A stretch of 64,000 nt of DNA, taken from assembly GCA_037974965.1 (NCBI GenBank), contig JBBPFI010000005.1:496001-560000 (forward strand). The letters run 5' to 3'. The notes below the pieces were generated by a model. That model searched no databases. It worked only from the letters and a program-made list of their open reading frames with translations, and was not told where the DNA came from. Numbering within the stretch: the first letter of the stretch is position 1; every line of letters begins with the position of its first letter. This stretch comes from Dacryopinax spathularia. Lineage: Eukaryota > Basidiomycota > Dacrymycetes > Dacrymycetales > Dacrymycetaceae. Below are positions 1 through 11,920 of this stretch, piece after piece. Made by a program: the position numbers and the translations under genes.

Positions 1-1551
1 CTGGGGTACCAGGCATGATGCGGTTACGGGAAGCGCATCACCTGCGCATTTGCCCATCGCTTCAACTACTCCTCAAAGGGCTCGGAAACCAGGTATCGGG
101 TAACCCGGAAGCCATCGCTCTCGCGCGTAAAGACATTCTTTTGCTGCTTCAACTGGTTGCGAAACTATTTTCGACCAAGGACTCGCAAGATCTGATCCCT
201 CGCATTCCAACAGACCCACCAATGTACCCAATCGACTTCCGGAATCCGGCTTCGGTATTCACCCACCTTCTTCCAGGGAATGGCGAACCTCGGTTCCCCA
301 TTCCATACCCTTTCTTTCCACTGGTTTCGGATCCGCCGGCGAATGGGCAGAGATATAGGGATAAGATTTTGCTCTACTTGGCGTCTAGATTTCGGAATAA
401 CAACTTCGGTTGCTGGACGAGCGATATGGAACCACTCGCCGACGCCGTATTCCCCTTGGCGAGCCGTGAGTCCTCTCAAACGAAATGAGGGAAAGCTAAC
501 GACCTGGTAGGCTTATTCAACCATTTGTGCCGGTATGATGCGTAAACCCACTTCTTGTCACCAAGCTCAATAAACAATACAGACCCAACTGTGTCGTAGC
601 ATATGAGATCATCGAAAACAGAGGAATCGTTATGGAGCTACGGGCTGTCCGGCCCATCGTGAAGGGGGAAGATGTGAGCGTCTTCTGCACGCCTGCCTTC
701 GCCGCTGACCGCTTTCAGATCACGATTCCGTACGTTGATGTGGCGATCTGTTTGGGTGCGCGGCGCCTTCTCCTCAAAGCCAAGTACAACTTCGATTGCG
801 AGTGCGCAAAGTGTCAAGCGGAGGAGAAAGCAGAGGTCTACATTAGCGAGTTTGCTAACTTGCATTCACGCCAAGAACAAGATGAGGCTTGCAAGAGCCT
901 TATGAAGCACGTGCTACCTTCCATGCGAGAAGACCGGTTGGAGCTGTCCGGCGCCGAAAAACCTGCTGTTCCACCTTTGCCGAAGTCGCACGGTATCGAA
1001 GAACTGCCGACAGATGTGCTTCCTGTGTTCAACTCGACTTTCTTGCCCGAGACGGCGCAGAAGTTCAGCGAACAGGCACATGCCCGTGAGCTCGACAGCG
1101 CGATACACAATGGCAGGCTTCTTTTGGCCTTGTACCTCGTACACTATACAACTTATTGGCCAATGATTGGTAAGCACCTGTTCTGCTGCGCCACCTGGTA
1201 TTGTCCTCGTTGGTGCCTTGCTCGGTGAAATGGCTTCTTCTGCGGCACACCATTACTTCCACTCTGCATGTCAAGTTGAGGGTCTTCTAAAGAGCATTTA
1301 TTATAGGGCTGCATTGTTTCGAGCTCGGCAAGACAATATGGAACAAATATATCACGACGCAGCCCCCTGCACCTGTCAACCGCAGCCGAGCCCAGCTGTT
1401 CCAGGCGATGTGCCACGCAGAATGGGCACTTCGGATATTACTGGTATCCGTTGGGCGCAAGAGCGATGGACGTTCAAAAAGGCCATTGACACAGGAGGTT
1501 GTCGACTTCCGCGACATTGTTCTCGCAGAGTGGAGATTATTGGATATGTAG
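1..1551 (+). CDS. SET-domain protein, SMYD-like (5' end outside window)
   Basis: The visible part covers the end of a SET domain and the region after it. Reading exons ..465, 511-532, 593-1169 and 1307-1551 joins the stretch RNNNFGCW to LFNHLCRPNC and then to YNFDCECAKC. In SMYD and related SET methyltransferases these correspond to the cofactor-binding part, the NHxCxPN core and the Cys-rich post-SET zinc site. The likely activity is protein lysine methylation, but the substrate cannot be told. The core reads NHLC where most relatives have NHSC. The start and any MYND finger lie upstream of the window; a possible acceptor (AG at 11-12) suggests the first visible exon may begin at 13. The 137-nt last intron (1170-1306) is long for this window and could hide another small exon. 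The stop is TAG at 1549-1551. Confidence 0.75.
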
Positions 1552-1841
1552 ATGTTGCATGCGTTCTTGATCAAGCGAGGCAGATCCAACAGAGCGAGCC
1601 GTCGAGTAGAGTGCGGAATACGGTTCTCCCGCTGCTTCAACCCTGCTGCCTTCGTATCGTCTCCATTCTCAGCTTGCCAACCTGGCGGAATCTCACCAGT
1701 GAGACGGTGCTATGATCCGCTGGCAGGTGATTACGCAATGAACGTCCTGTGCTAGCCTGCCGCATAGCGCCCTCCCAGGAGAGACGATTCTGACACTGCG
1801 TCAAGTCTAGATCATCAATTCCAGATGCTGGACATACCGTG

Positions 1842-2218
1842 TCATCGACGAGCTATCTGCTTGGTCAAATTATCGATGTACATTTGCAGCGTGGCATTGT
1901 CCGACTTGAGCTTATCGATGTCACCTTCCACGGTCTGTATACGGGAAAGCATGACTGTGGACAAAAGAAACTACCTTGAGTGCCACGTAGCGGCAGTGTG
2001 TGCGGTAGGAACGCACTTCTCAGGTCCTCCTGCGCAGCAAGGATATCCCTGAGACGATGTCAATGCCCATCCGCCAGCTGGTGCTACGAACGGGCTCACC
2101 TGATGACTTTTTCCTTCTTGATCGCGTCCTTCACCACGTCTCCATTCGGCGCATCCGACACGCTACCCCACGCCGCGGTCTCCTCGAAGAGATTATTTGT
2201 TCCCCCTCGAAAAGCCAT
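1842..2218 (-). CDS. Short coiled-coil protein, SCOC-like
   Basis: Three exons (2218-2100, 2048-1975, 1954-1842) join in frame to a 101-residue protein. The last 35 residues form a heptad-rich helix (VEGDIDKLKSDNATL, then QMYIDNLTKQ) that closely resembles the C-terminal coiled coil of SCOC, a small Golgi/Arl1-associated protein; fungal relatives are of similar size. The first 60 residues carry little signal. The start is the first ATG of an exon ending in a good GTGAGC donor. Both introns are short (51 and 20 nt); the second, 20 nt (1974-1955), is unusually small, so this boundary is the weakest part of the model. The gene is divergent from MOB1, with 413 bp between the starts. Family assignment rests on the coiled coil alone. 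Confidence 0.65.
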
Positions 2219-2631
2219 TCTGACAATGCGCCGCGCTTTGCTTCAAATAGTAGGCCGTCGGAGTTGTGCGGGAGATCGCTGCAGGGGTGAGCACTGCGGG
2301 GTTTAGGGCCCCCACCAAAGTGAAATGAGGGGTCGGTTTGTGGGATTGCTTCCGGAGTGATCGCGTTCGATCGGGCGGCCGGCGTGGTCCCTGCGCTCTG
2401 TGCCCGTCCGTCAGTGCGCCCATTAGCGACGCGCTCTTCACCAGAGTGACCGACTCCTTCCTCGCCGTTCATTCACCTTCCTGCAGGTCTGGCACCACCT
2501 TCTCGCTCTTCCTCTTATCTTAATCAGACCTTCTCACTTGCTCTCTTCCCTCCTCTGATACTCTACAAATGTCAAACTTCCTGTACGTCAAAACACCCGC
2601 TCATTTTCATTTGCAACCCATCTAAATCGAC
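2219..2631. promoter_or_regulatory. Divergent intergenic region, SCOC-like / MOB1
   Basis: This 413-bp stretch separates the start codons of the minus-strand SCOC-like gene and plus-strand MOB1, so it must hold both promoters. The half next to MOB1 is pyrimidine-rich (CTCTTCC, CTTCTC runs), which is common just upstream of fungal starts. I see no specific factor site. Confidence 0.5.
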
Positions 2632-3672
2632 ATGACATCGTTCAGTCGCGGGTTCGGACGAAATCCTCGTCAACAACCACAGCCTCCACGCAGGTCTCCC
2701 ACAACGCCATCTTCGGGTCAATTCGCCGAAGTGCCGGGCCAACTTCAGCAGTACGGCACCTCTGCAGGATCAGGCCCCGCTCCGGGAAAGGCGCTCTACC
2801 TTTGCCAACCGTTCGTCAAGGCTGCTTTGGTGAAAGGAAGCTTCAAGACCATCATCATGCAGCCCAAGTACTCAGAGCGAATGGAGTGGATAGCCGTCAA
2901 CAGTATGTCGTCATGTCTGCTCATGAAGCACGATAAAGTAACGACCACTTTGCTGATCTCTTGCCGTGCCGCAGTCTTCGACTTCTTCAACAATCTCAAT
3001 CTGTTCTACGGTGTACTGTCTGAATCCTGTACGACTGCCACCTGCCCGACTATGTCGGCAGGCCCGATGTACGTGTATTCGCTGCCTGGGAAACCCCCTC
3101 CGCGCTAAATCTGGCTGTTCCATGACCTTTTAGGCTCGATTACACCTGGGTCGACCACAGCAAGCGTCAAATCAGATTACCTGCCCCTACTTACATCGAC
3201 TACGTTATGACTTGGGTTCAGAATCTCTTGGATGACGAGGGTACCTTTCCAACAAAAGCTGGTATGTCCCCCTTGGGCGTTTGGTTACCCTTCCTGCTAT
3301 CGTAACCCCGCGGATTGCGCGGCAGGGATGAAGGAATGATGCCGAGCATTTGCCGAACGATGAACTGACCGGTTGATTGTATCAGGACGTGAATTTGCCC
3401 CCAACTTCCCCAACACGGCACGGCATGTCTTCAAGCAACTGCTTCGCGTCTTCGCACACATCTATCACGCGCACTATCCCGTCCTGTTGCATCTGCATTC
3501 CGAGGGACACTTCAATTCGCTATTTGCCCACTTCTTGGCGTTCGGGTTCGAATATCAGCAGCTGGATGTAAGAGACTTCAAGGGCGTTGGTGTAGCTGCT
3601 CTGGTAGATAAGTGGAGGGAGATGGGGGTGTTGGATGGATTGAACGTCCCCGCGAGCGGTGGAGCCATGTGA
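2632..3672 (+). CDS. MOB1: MOB1/phocein family kinase activator
   Basis: Four exons (2632-2902, 2975-3068, 3134-3261, 3386-3672) give a 259-residue protein. MOB proteins bind and activate NDR/LATS-type kinases (Dbf2 in yeast) in mitotic exit, septation and polarity signalling. Family marks are plain: EWIAVN-FDFFNN at the start of the core, the Cys pair in CTTATCPTMSAGP, DYVMTWVQNLLDDE, and HIYHAHY, which carry the Cys2His2 zinc ligands and the kinase-facing surface. The first 45 residues are Pro/Gln/Ser-rich, as in other fungal MOB1 proteins. Every intron starts with GTATGT or GTACGT and ends in AG, and all phases agree. The C-terminal tail after the conserved core (ending GGAM) is poorly conserved. 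Whether it serves Dbf2 or an Orb6-type kinase (MOB2) is less sure; the motif spelling favours MOB1. Confidence 0.9.
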
Positions 3673-4479
3673 ACGGAGAGTCGGAATGTGGGGGTGTTGA
3701 ACAAGGGGCAGAAACGTGGTCTCCGCGGGCCGGATGCAAAGACTGTTTCTGCACTGCCCTGGCTGACCGTGTTTTCCCAATGGTGGGTAGCGGTACGAAT
3801 GGTAGTGAAGCTATACGAGTGACCGTGCGAGGAGCAAAACTGGCCTGATCCGCGTAGCTCAGAACCCGCGTGCCTGGGTTTGCGTGCCCTCGCCAAGGCA
3901 CGCCTCGGAACGCAAGGGATACGGCACTTGGACACCCAAGGAAGAGCGGATGTTGTGATTCTTCTCTTGCGCCTCCTCCGTCATCCATCAACGGCATGCC
4001 CTGCTCCTCCGCCGGCTCGTTCGATCTTCAAATCCTCGTGGAAGAACAACGAACTGGATGTATTGCGGTCGTCTTGACCTCTTTTCCTGCTTCTTCTGGC
4101 CGTGATCCCGATGACCAAATGCAGGAGATATCCGGAATGAGAAGCCGGCCGCAGCAGAATGGCCCTGTTCGCAAATGGGAACAGGCCATGCCACTATCTT
4201 CCTTGCTCTTCCGTCTTCCATCTTGCCGTCCCCATCACCCTTCTCTTCGTATGGCCAGTTGTACTTTGTGCTTATGGTGTGGCTGCCCCCCAGCTTTCAT
4301 TGGCGACCACCCTCCTCATGGCAAACTCCGCTCCGAAGGCTGCGAGCGGCACTACTGCGTCCTCCGCCGTCTATCAAAAGGCCCCTGAAGCGTGCGATTT
4401 GGCAGCAGAATGCTGGCCCCCGCCTTCCACTCGATCCCAGTCCATCTACGCGCCAATCTCCCATAGTCTGCCCCACGCC
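3673..4479 (+). other. MOB1 3' flank and Zn2Cys6-gene leader
   Basis: About 800 bases lie between the MOB1 stop and the chosen start of the regulator gene. The second half (from about 4190) is C/T-rich with several short upstream ATGs. One of them, at 4318, is in frame with the regulator and would add 54 Ser/Ala-rich residues. I see no separate gene; the open frames here look like chance. Confidence 0.4.
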
Positions 4480-7400
4480 ATGGCGTCGCTTCCGTACCCC
4501 ACGATGCCCTCGCCTCCGCAACAACTCCAACACCTGGAGTCATACAGAGAACGTCCGTACCCGCAGGCCTTCACCGCCCCAACGAGGAAACAGAATACGG
4601 TGAGCATCGTGTCTTGGTGTTCGCTTCAACACTGCATGTTGCTCTCTGGCAGTTTTGTATGTGTCACGAGTCGTTCTAATATTCGCAATATAGGCATGCG
4701 ATGGTTGCAGGGCAAGAAAAGTGAAGTGCGTGCATCCTATAGGACAACCAAAAGTTCGTCTCCGTTCCTTCACACAGTTCTACGGTACCGTCGCGCTAAC
4801 AGCGTCCCTTGCACCTGACAGTGCGACCATTGTACGCAGAAAAGGATGTCTTGCACGTACGCCGACGCTCACTCTCTTCGGAGTAACCATGATGTGACTA
4901 AATCGTATACTATTCAGCCACGTAATCCAAGCTGCAACACAGGAACGAAAGAGGCAAAAGGCGGCGCAACACACAAAATCGAGAGCCGCTGCTGCCTCTC
5001 CACCTCCTGGCCAGCGAACTCCTCATCCAAGCCCTTCGCGACGCACCTCTTTTAATGCAACGACCATCGCCATCGGCTCGCCTGCGCCAACTCATCAATC
5101 GCTAGATTCTGGATCATCTGGAATGGCCGAGTTCACCGGCTCCCGCCAAAGCTCGCCTAACTCCAGTGTTGCGACGTCAACTGTCCAGCTCATTGCTTGG
5201 TTATTGGCACCGGACGGGGAAGTCTCGACACCGCCGTCGCAGAATGGCTACGGATGGCGTGCGCGATCGACGCGTAATGGCGTCCCGTCAACGGATCTCA
5301 TTACAGCGGAGTTGTCCCCCGTTGATCAGCTTCTATTGGACGATTACATGCGGAACGAGTGAGCTCAGTTCACAATTGTCGAAATCTCCTAATTCCTATG
5401 GCCCAGATTTGCTCTTGATCTGACAGAGACATACTTCCAGGTGAGAATCACCCTATGCGCGAGAATGTGGAATTGAGCATATGGTAGATTGTGCATATTC
5501 GCATCCCTCTCTTAAATCCGGACTTGTTTCGGGCGCGTGTACGTGCTTCGGTCCCCACCACATCTTTGCCGATCCCAGAAGGATATGCGGCAGCCGCCGA
5601 AAGTCTGGGACCACCTGCCCCAGCCATGCTGGCGGCTCTGATGGCCTGCGGGGCCAAGTTCTCTGATCACCACCTAATGCAGCTGGACCGGGAGACGAAT
5701 GGAGGGAAGAGCCGTATACAGGCACGCCTGTTGGAGCGGGCGATGGAAATTGCAGAGGCGGAGAAGGTATATCGTCATGCTACCTTGGAAAATATTACGC
5801 TGGCCATGATTTTGGAGGGCATGGATCCATGTGAGCCCTCTGTGCGACTAGCTTCTCCCCATCATGGTATTCATACTGCTCAGTGAATTTAGGATTTCCC
5901 GAAAGGCCTTACGGTGATCTAGCTTTGGCACTCTGGCGAAGTAACCGCTTATCGCACTACCAGGTCCTAGCGGATTCTGGCTCAAAGTAGCGGTGGATCA
6001 TATCTTCGCTCTGGGATATAATAAGGACTCTGTGGTATCCGCCATATCCGATGTGGAGACGAAGGGAAGGGCTTACTTCGCATGGTGGATTACTTATGTG
6101 AGCGACGTGCATCGTAACATTTCCTGAGTTCTCAACCCTGACTAGCTTACGGACGCGTATTCCTCAGCTTTCTTTCGGCGCAAGCCCGCTTTGTGAGTGC
6201 AGTGCATGCATACACTTTTGCCCAGGTGATTGATTCAACGTCTGATTGTGCTTCTGCAGGAGTGACCATGATCACTCTCATGCCCCGCCGGTAGCCATCG
6301 ACACCACCCAGTACAGCGATCATTCAGAATTCGCAGTATGCTCATTACAGCTGCTGATGTGTGTGCCTATCGTTGACGTAACGCAGATTTGGCTCTCTGC
6401 GGTGTATGACCTCGCAGTTGCTGCACGAAAACTATCGGTGACGGCATTCTCAGCCAGAGCACAGACAAGCGGCGTCGTGCCCGGCGAGATGCGAGAAGTT
6501 GCCACGCTGTTATATCGTTGGAGGGATAACCATTTGGCAAGAGTTGGGGTGCCCACCACTCTCCAGGTGGATTGGGACTATTTGAAAGCCATCACATGCT
6601 GTGAGCGAGCTTGCATCGAATGAGGTGATCGGGAAACTCAGATCATGCTTAGGCGTGAGCGACGCAAATTATCACGTAATGTGGATCATAGCCAATCTGG
6701 CGGTCCTGGATTTCGGCTTCGCCGAACCCCCGTGTGATGACTCCCAAAGCAACCTAACCATGGCCAACGATGAGGCTACGCAGACGGTCGCCGAGCTGAA
6801 GAGAGAAATTGCCTATGAAGCATTGCATGCAGCCACCCGTATTTCTGCTCTTGTGCGTCATTGTTGATGTAGGCCGATGCTAGGCTAACGGGAAATAGAC
6901 GAATCTCTTGACGAATCACGGCTATCTGCGATTGGACTACAACGTACTTCACTACGCCATATACGCCGCTGGGCTTACATTGGCCAGGGAAGGTGCTCCA
7001 GAAGCGGTGCATTGTATTGCGGGAGTATGTTCTCTGACCTTAGACCCGCCGCCACAACTGATCGTCGTTCAGTTGCGTCAATACAGTTCTGCATATCCTG
7101 ATGCCGGCCAGGAAGCCGATTATCTTTCTGCTCTTTTCGCAAGGACCACTATGGGCCAGACCGAAACATCGACGGGGCTCGACTTCATGGCCCCAGGTTC
7201 ATCTTCCATTTCTCCAATCTCACCCACTGTCGCCGGCGAGAGTACGGCAATTGATCTCACTGACGACGCCTTGCCTTTCAGTGCTCAGAATGGCGGCCGA
7301 ATTGACCAATCCATGCTTGGCATCACACATGAGGTCCCGGCTGATTCGGGCCTTCATTCGCCATCGGCATATATTGGCTTTCGTGGCGCTGTACCGATAT

Positions 7401-7609
7401 TGCCGCGCCCGGACCTTCCGCGCGAACTCACGGAGCCCATGCTAATGGGATTGTCTATTAGCCACCCCGAGCGGTCGCAAAGCAATCAGGTACCTGCGCA
7501 AAATGCTGGCCAGACCAGAGGACTTTTACAAGAAGACTTGATGCAGACTGATCTGCCTGAAGCGCTTCCAAATGAAGCACTCGAGCATCTCCTTTTTGAC
7601 CAGGCGTGA
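4480..7609 (+). CDS. Zn(II)2Cys6 transcription factor with fungal-specific regulatory domain
   Basis: Twelve exons (starts 4480, 4694, 4822, 4918, 5407, 5488, 5884, 5964, 6146, 6260, 6653, 6899) join in frame to an 831-residue protein. Near the N-terminus the binuclear zinc cluster reads ACDGCRARKVKC, eight residues, then CDHCTQKRMSC, the exact CX2CX6CX8CX2CX6C spacing. It is assembled from two small exons (4694-4753 and 4822-4856). A basic linker (QERKRQKAA) and a Ser/Pro-rich stretch follow. The middle homology region, with YFQIVHIRIPLLNPDLF and later GFWLKVAVDHIFALGYNKDSV and FAWWITY, is the fungal-specific transcription factor domain seen in XlnR-like regulators. It should act in the nucleus as a DNA-binding regulator; its targets are unknown, and no metabolic cluster lies beside it. 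The start at 4480 is the nearest in-frame ATG; 4318 is an alternative. The 5914-5963 intron was chosen over a 23-nt option. Confidence 0.85.
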
Positions 7610-8565
7610 TGTCGTTCGGGTTACTCTTGCTCTCTACTGTATCGCTGTTGTGAATCTGTAGCATGTTCTTGCTTGTTCCGATGTGTTCTTACTTTGGTAG
7701 TTTGAGAGGACCCAAGTTGCTTTCTCTCCCTAACCGTGAGTTCTATACAAGTATTTGGCTGCAGATCTGTTGCTTTTCTTTCGGTTTTGGGTTTGTTTGT
7801 TTTTTGGACCAATCCTCTTTGTTTACCTATGAGCAGGAGGGACGACTGGCCTGTGAAAAAATGTCTAATTCTTATCTGGTGGACATCAATATGCTACTGC
7901 CGTCATACTGGCCCAGCACGGGTCCCGCTGAGCGGTGCCGAGGACATCTTCTCTGCAGGTCTGCCCAATATACGTGCGCCAGTGTCAGGTCTGGAACGTG
8001 TTTCCCTCAGCATATAAAGATCCCAGGACCTAACAAGTGAAGATTACTCGGAGGCTTCGGTAGTCATGGCAAGAGCGGATAAGAACCCGCGATCATGGTC
8101 ACCAGTGCCTTGCGCATGGCTTGACCGCTTCCTTGAGTGAGTTTTGACACACATCTGGGGATTCTTGTACTGCGACTTATTGGGAGGACTAAGTCAAGCA
8201 GGTAATGCAACGTGTCGGATCATTCCGTCAAGTGGGTCGAGAGAGAACAGGGTCACGGCGAGTATCGGTACCGCGTCAGGTTCTCATTAATGAGTACGAG
8301 CCTGTTGATATGGACGATTCTTGGCCTGAAGACGGCTGTCGCTCTCCGTCCGCCAAAACTACTATACCGGCGCTCCCGCTTGTTCTACTGGCCGGCTGCA
8401 GAGGGGCAAAGGGAACGCCACAGAGCAGCGCACCATTGCCCAAACTAACGAGCAACCGTTATCAGAGCAATACTTCAGAAATCATGCTCATGCCGCAGAC
8501 GGGCAGATGCGCACCTTCGGACACAATACATTCAGTTAAGGAACAAAAGGATAAACATACAGCGC
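7610..8565. other. Gap between convergent genes
   Basis: This stretch lies between the stops of the regulator (+) and the F-box gene (-). It is T-rich just after the regulator stop, as expected for a 3' untranslated region. An open frame at 8205-8615 (+) and a possible short spliced frame starting at 8067 do not combine into a convincing protein, so I make no gene call. Confidence 0.4.
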
Positions 8566-10384
8566 TCATGACGACGTCTCCTCGACTCGGGTTGATTGAT
8601 GTCCCACCGCGCTAACGATTGATGACAACGTTTCTTCCAATCTCCAGGTTCCTCCCCTTTGTTCAATCCGATCCGCGCAACGCATTAAAGTTAACATCCG
8701 GCTAACCTCATCCCACATCGCAGTGCGTTCCTGCTCTTCCGTTTCATCTTCGTCCTCTTCTTGAATACTTTCTAACGACCCATGCCGCACGTTTGCGCAA
8801 GGCCACAGGAGACGCAAATAGAGCGCAACAGTGGTGGGACAGTCGATTGTGGAACGCCCGACGTCGAGCTCTCGAAAGATTCTCGAAGGTGAAATGCCAA
8901 CCGGTGGATTGGGAATGGGTTTCTTCGCGCTTAGAAAGCTAAGCTCCAGGTTTTGTAGTCCAGGGCAATTCCGTGCGAGATACCCTAAGGAGCGAAGAGT
9001 CGGTTGGATAGCAAAAGCCAACTTGGACTCGCGACCTATGTCCAACATCCTTGAGAACCATGTGATGGATAGAGAGGTCAATTGTGTCCACGCCCCAGAG
9101 AGCCGCTGCACATCGATGTCTCCGAAGTCCAGCTCTAAGTCACCAAGGGAGTCGATGCTGCAGGAGAAAGCTCTCAGACGTCTGCATTCGTACAGAGATG
9201 AGAACGTCCTCCATTCTAGCGTCGTAGTCTCGTCCTGATCGTCTTCCACGAGCTCGGTCACCTCCATGCGGAGGTCTAGAAGCGAGTCTCTGAACTCTGC
9301 GATGAAACAGAAAATGGCTCTGAAAACCGGAGACGAGAAAGTTCTCTCTGAAAGTTTGATGCCTAGTTCTTGGAGGCGGACATGGCGGAAAGCAAGCAAC
9401 AAAGGAAGGGCAATGGCACTGCTGGTTTCCAGGTCGAGTGACACAAGTGAACTAAAACTGCTGACTTGTAGAGGGGTGGCGAAAATCGTCTTTTCGATAG
9501 ACTCTCGATCCTCCTGGCTGTTGCGGTCGGTCAGGACGATTTCTGTGAGTGTGTTGCAGGCCGATAACGCAAGCGAGACAGCCCCTTGGACGACCGCAAT
9601 GTCTGTCTCGAGCGATTTGAGGGGGACACCCATAAGCAGGCATGAGAGCTCGCGCATGGAGAGAGTACAATCGTTTCGAAAGCCATAGAGCGCGGCTTCT
9701 TCGAGGTCGGAACAAGTGTGCCGCAGCCGGTGCAGAAAACTGGCCAAATACAGATCCCTTCGCGCCGTAGACGATGCGTTCTGAATAACGGTATCCGTAT
9801 ATGAGCCAGCAAGTTGACGCAGTGTGGGATTCAGGAAGATAGCCACAACAGAGAGGTCCTCAGGAGACGATACCCGCCATTCGAGATCTCGAAGGTTTGG
9901 AACAAGCGGAGCGTGTGGCAAATGCAGCGAAGCCACCGACCGTATGTCTTGGAGGAGTCGAGTACGATCGCTCACACTGAGAGTGTCGAGATGGAGAGCG
10001 ATAGTCCGAACAAGTGAAGCATATAGGTTAAACCGTACCCAGCGCTGCTCAATGGCTGAAGCCTGCGAAAACGTGAGAACGCACATATCGCGGGTGCATA
10101 TATGCTACCTGATCCTCGGGGCTGAGCACGAGGGCTAATAGATGGTTGACACTGGATTGGTTCAGATCCTTCCACAGATGGCTCGAAGCAGCAAGATGAA
10201 GGAACTTGGAGGTCTTGGCAACGGACACCAGAGTGCGACGGCTCATATTCTCAAGGATGAGATGTACGAGTTCGGGGATGGCCACCACGCGTTCGGCCGC
10301 AGAAGACTTCACAGTCATGGATGACGTCCGCATGCCAAGTCGCAGAGGCATTAGCTGGCCTGAGCAAGCGGAAAAGGACACCAT
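8566..10384 (-). CDS. F-box and leucine-rich-repeat-like protein
   Basis: Two exons (10384-10109 and 10062-8566) give about 590 residues. Near the N-terminus (about residues 30-75) VVAIPELVHLILENMSRRTL, then SVAKTSKFLHLAASSHLWKDL matches an F-box, the Skp1-binding helix bundle. The rest has repeated Leu-spaced segments such as LTSLSITWFSRML and LGYLARNCPGLQNLELSFLS, typical of the irregular leucine-rich repeats of basidiomycete F-box proteins. The likely role is substrate choice for an SCF ubiquitin ligase; the substrate is unknown. Such genes are numerous and fast-evolving in mushroom-forming fungi, so a one-to-one relative is not expected. The intron (10108-10063) begins GTAGCA and ends GCAG and restores the frame. 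Start could also be at one of two Met codons about 17 and 22 residues later. Confidence 0.8.
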
Positions 10385-10623
10385 ACAGCTGGCAAGGTCT
10401 TATATGAGTGCAGGACTATGAGGAGGTCAGAGGGACTCGAGGTTCAGGAGAGCGTCACACTTTGAAGTCCCCAAGCAGAACGACTGAGCTTGAAACCGGA
10501 CCTGCGGTATTCACCCGGGTGGCTGTGTCTGTTAGATTTACTCTGCGTGGATCGTTGCGACCTCAAACGTACGGTCACAGCTTACGCTGGCTCACTATAC
10601 ATAGTTACGGCCGACCGACTAAT

Positions 10624-11009
10624 ATGGGACGTAGCGCGAAGCACCTCAAGAGGGTTGTAAGTACTTCCTTTATAAAGATGGATGTCATTAACTCGATCGG
10701 CGTCAGAAAAAAAGCAAATCGACTACAACATCTCACACACACGCACCTGTGGCAGCAGACCTTAAATCTTCCCCGGCTGCTCAAGGTGCCAAAAAGCGCA
10801 CTAACGGGCCTGGTCTAAAAGCCAAAGCTAGAAGCAAGTCCACAACTGGAAAGGCAGAACTCCTTGGAGGGGCCGACTACGTGACGCTCGCTCTAGGTGG
10901 CAGGCGGAAGGCACAGCAAGAGGCAGTGAAGCTTGCACGAGCGTCCGAGGACGCACCCACTTCCGTGCTGTCGCCTAGGTCGCATATTACGGCTGAGAGC
11001 GCACGATAA
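10624..11009 (+). CDS. Small basic protein, function unknown
   Basis: An exon from 10624 to 10660 (MGRSAKHLKRVV) followed by one from 10756 to 11009 gives 96 residues. The protein is rich in Lys, Arg and Ala (KKRTNGPGLKAKARSK) and carries a conserved-looking segment, GGADYVTLALGGRRKAQQEA. The basic N-terminus and composition would suit a nucleolar or RNA-binding protein, but this is a guess. The frame entering exon 2 needs one base from exon 1, which the GTACTT donor at 10661 supplies; another donor four bases earlier (GTAAGT) breaks the frame. That makes the first exon uncertain. I do not recognise the family with certainty. Confidence 0.5.
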
Positions 11010-11920
11010 CCCATCTTCACGCCATGCAAACGCTAACTATCCATGTTATTGTTGTTATTGTAATAGCATCGCATTTTGTATATACGTCACTAACTTTCCG
11101 GTAAATCAAGTCGGCGAGTATTACGTTTTTTCTGCGGAACGGTCAGGATGCTCCCTGCCAAGCCTTCCTAATAATAACCGAACGCGGGGCTCGGAACCAG
11201 AAGGCACCTGGCCCCGTTCCATCCCCAGACACGGGTTACGTCAAAGTGGGGATGGATCCGGCCCTGAATTCCAGCCACCTCTCCTGTGCCTCTTGATCTT
11301 GTAGGTCAACTCGCTTCTGGTCTGCCTGAATGGTCGACGATTATTGTCCGGCTCGTGCCTGAAGGGCGAGCTCTCCAAATGTCAAAACAACCAACCGGCG
11401 TCAGGCTTGCCGTTGCTGTTGGGAACGCGTGCTCTCTGGCGGTTACCATCGTTTGGTGGTTCTACGAAGCTGGCAATATATGTCGCTAGAATCCCTGAAG
11501 GCACGTGAGACATGAATGCACTCCGCCCAAATCGAATCTTCCGCTGTTTCGCGCCCTCATGCACCTTCGGTCCAATATGGGATAATTCGAACAGACAGGG
11601 GTAACAGAGAGGGGAGGGGGGGCACACGACCAAGCGGGATCATCGCGCATTCCCTTCCTTCCCCATCTCCCCACCTCGCTCTCTCTTCCGTTCAGCCGCC
11701 TCGTGACGACAATCGAAGAGAGACACGCCCTGGCTTCCCTGGCTTCTCGTCTTGACCAAGGTGGCTTGCTTATCCTCCAAACGACCTTGACTGCACCGCA
11801 TTCGTAACGAGCCCGACCTGACCCGTACCTTATAACCCACTTCACAACCTCTCTTGACGCTGGCTCGGGGTCATCTCGCTCATCATTCCACCGCCCGGAC
11901 ACTTCTGCCTTCCTCCTACC
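11010..11920 (+). other. Intergenic; pyrimidine-rich leader of the next gene
   Basis: No gene is supported here. From about 11640 to 11920 the plus strand is C/T-rich (runs such as CCTTCCTTCCCCATCTCC), which looks like promoter and 5' leader for the gene starting at 11921. Confidence 0.4.

Noticed and set aside
5941-5963. A 23-nt intron in the regulator gene
   Set aside because: A 50-nt intron from 5914 to the same acceptor gives a similar protein and a normal length for this genome.
8067-8615. Possible small gene between the regulator and the F-box gene
   Set aside because: Frames at 8067, 8205 and 8212 cannot be joined without a stop or a 20-nt intron, and nothing in them is recognisable; it overlaps the F-box stop.
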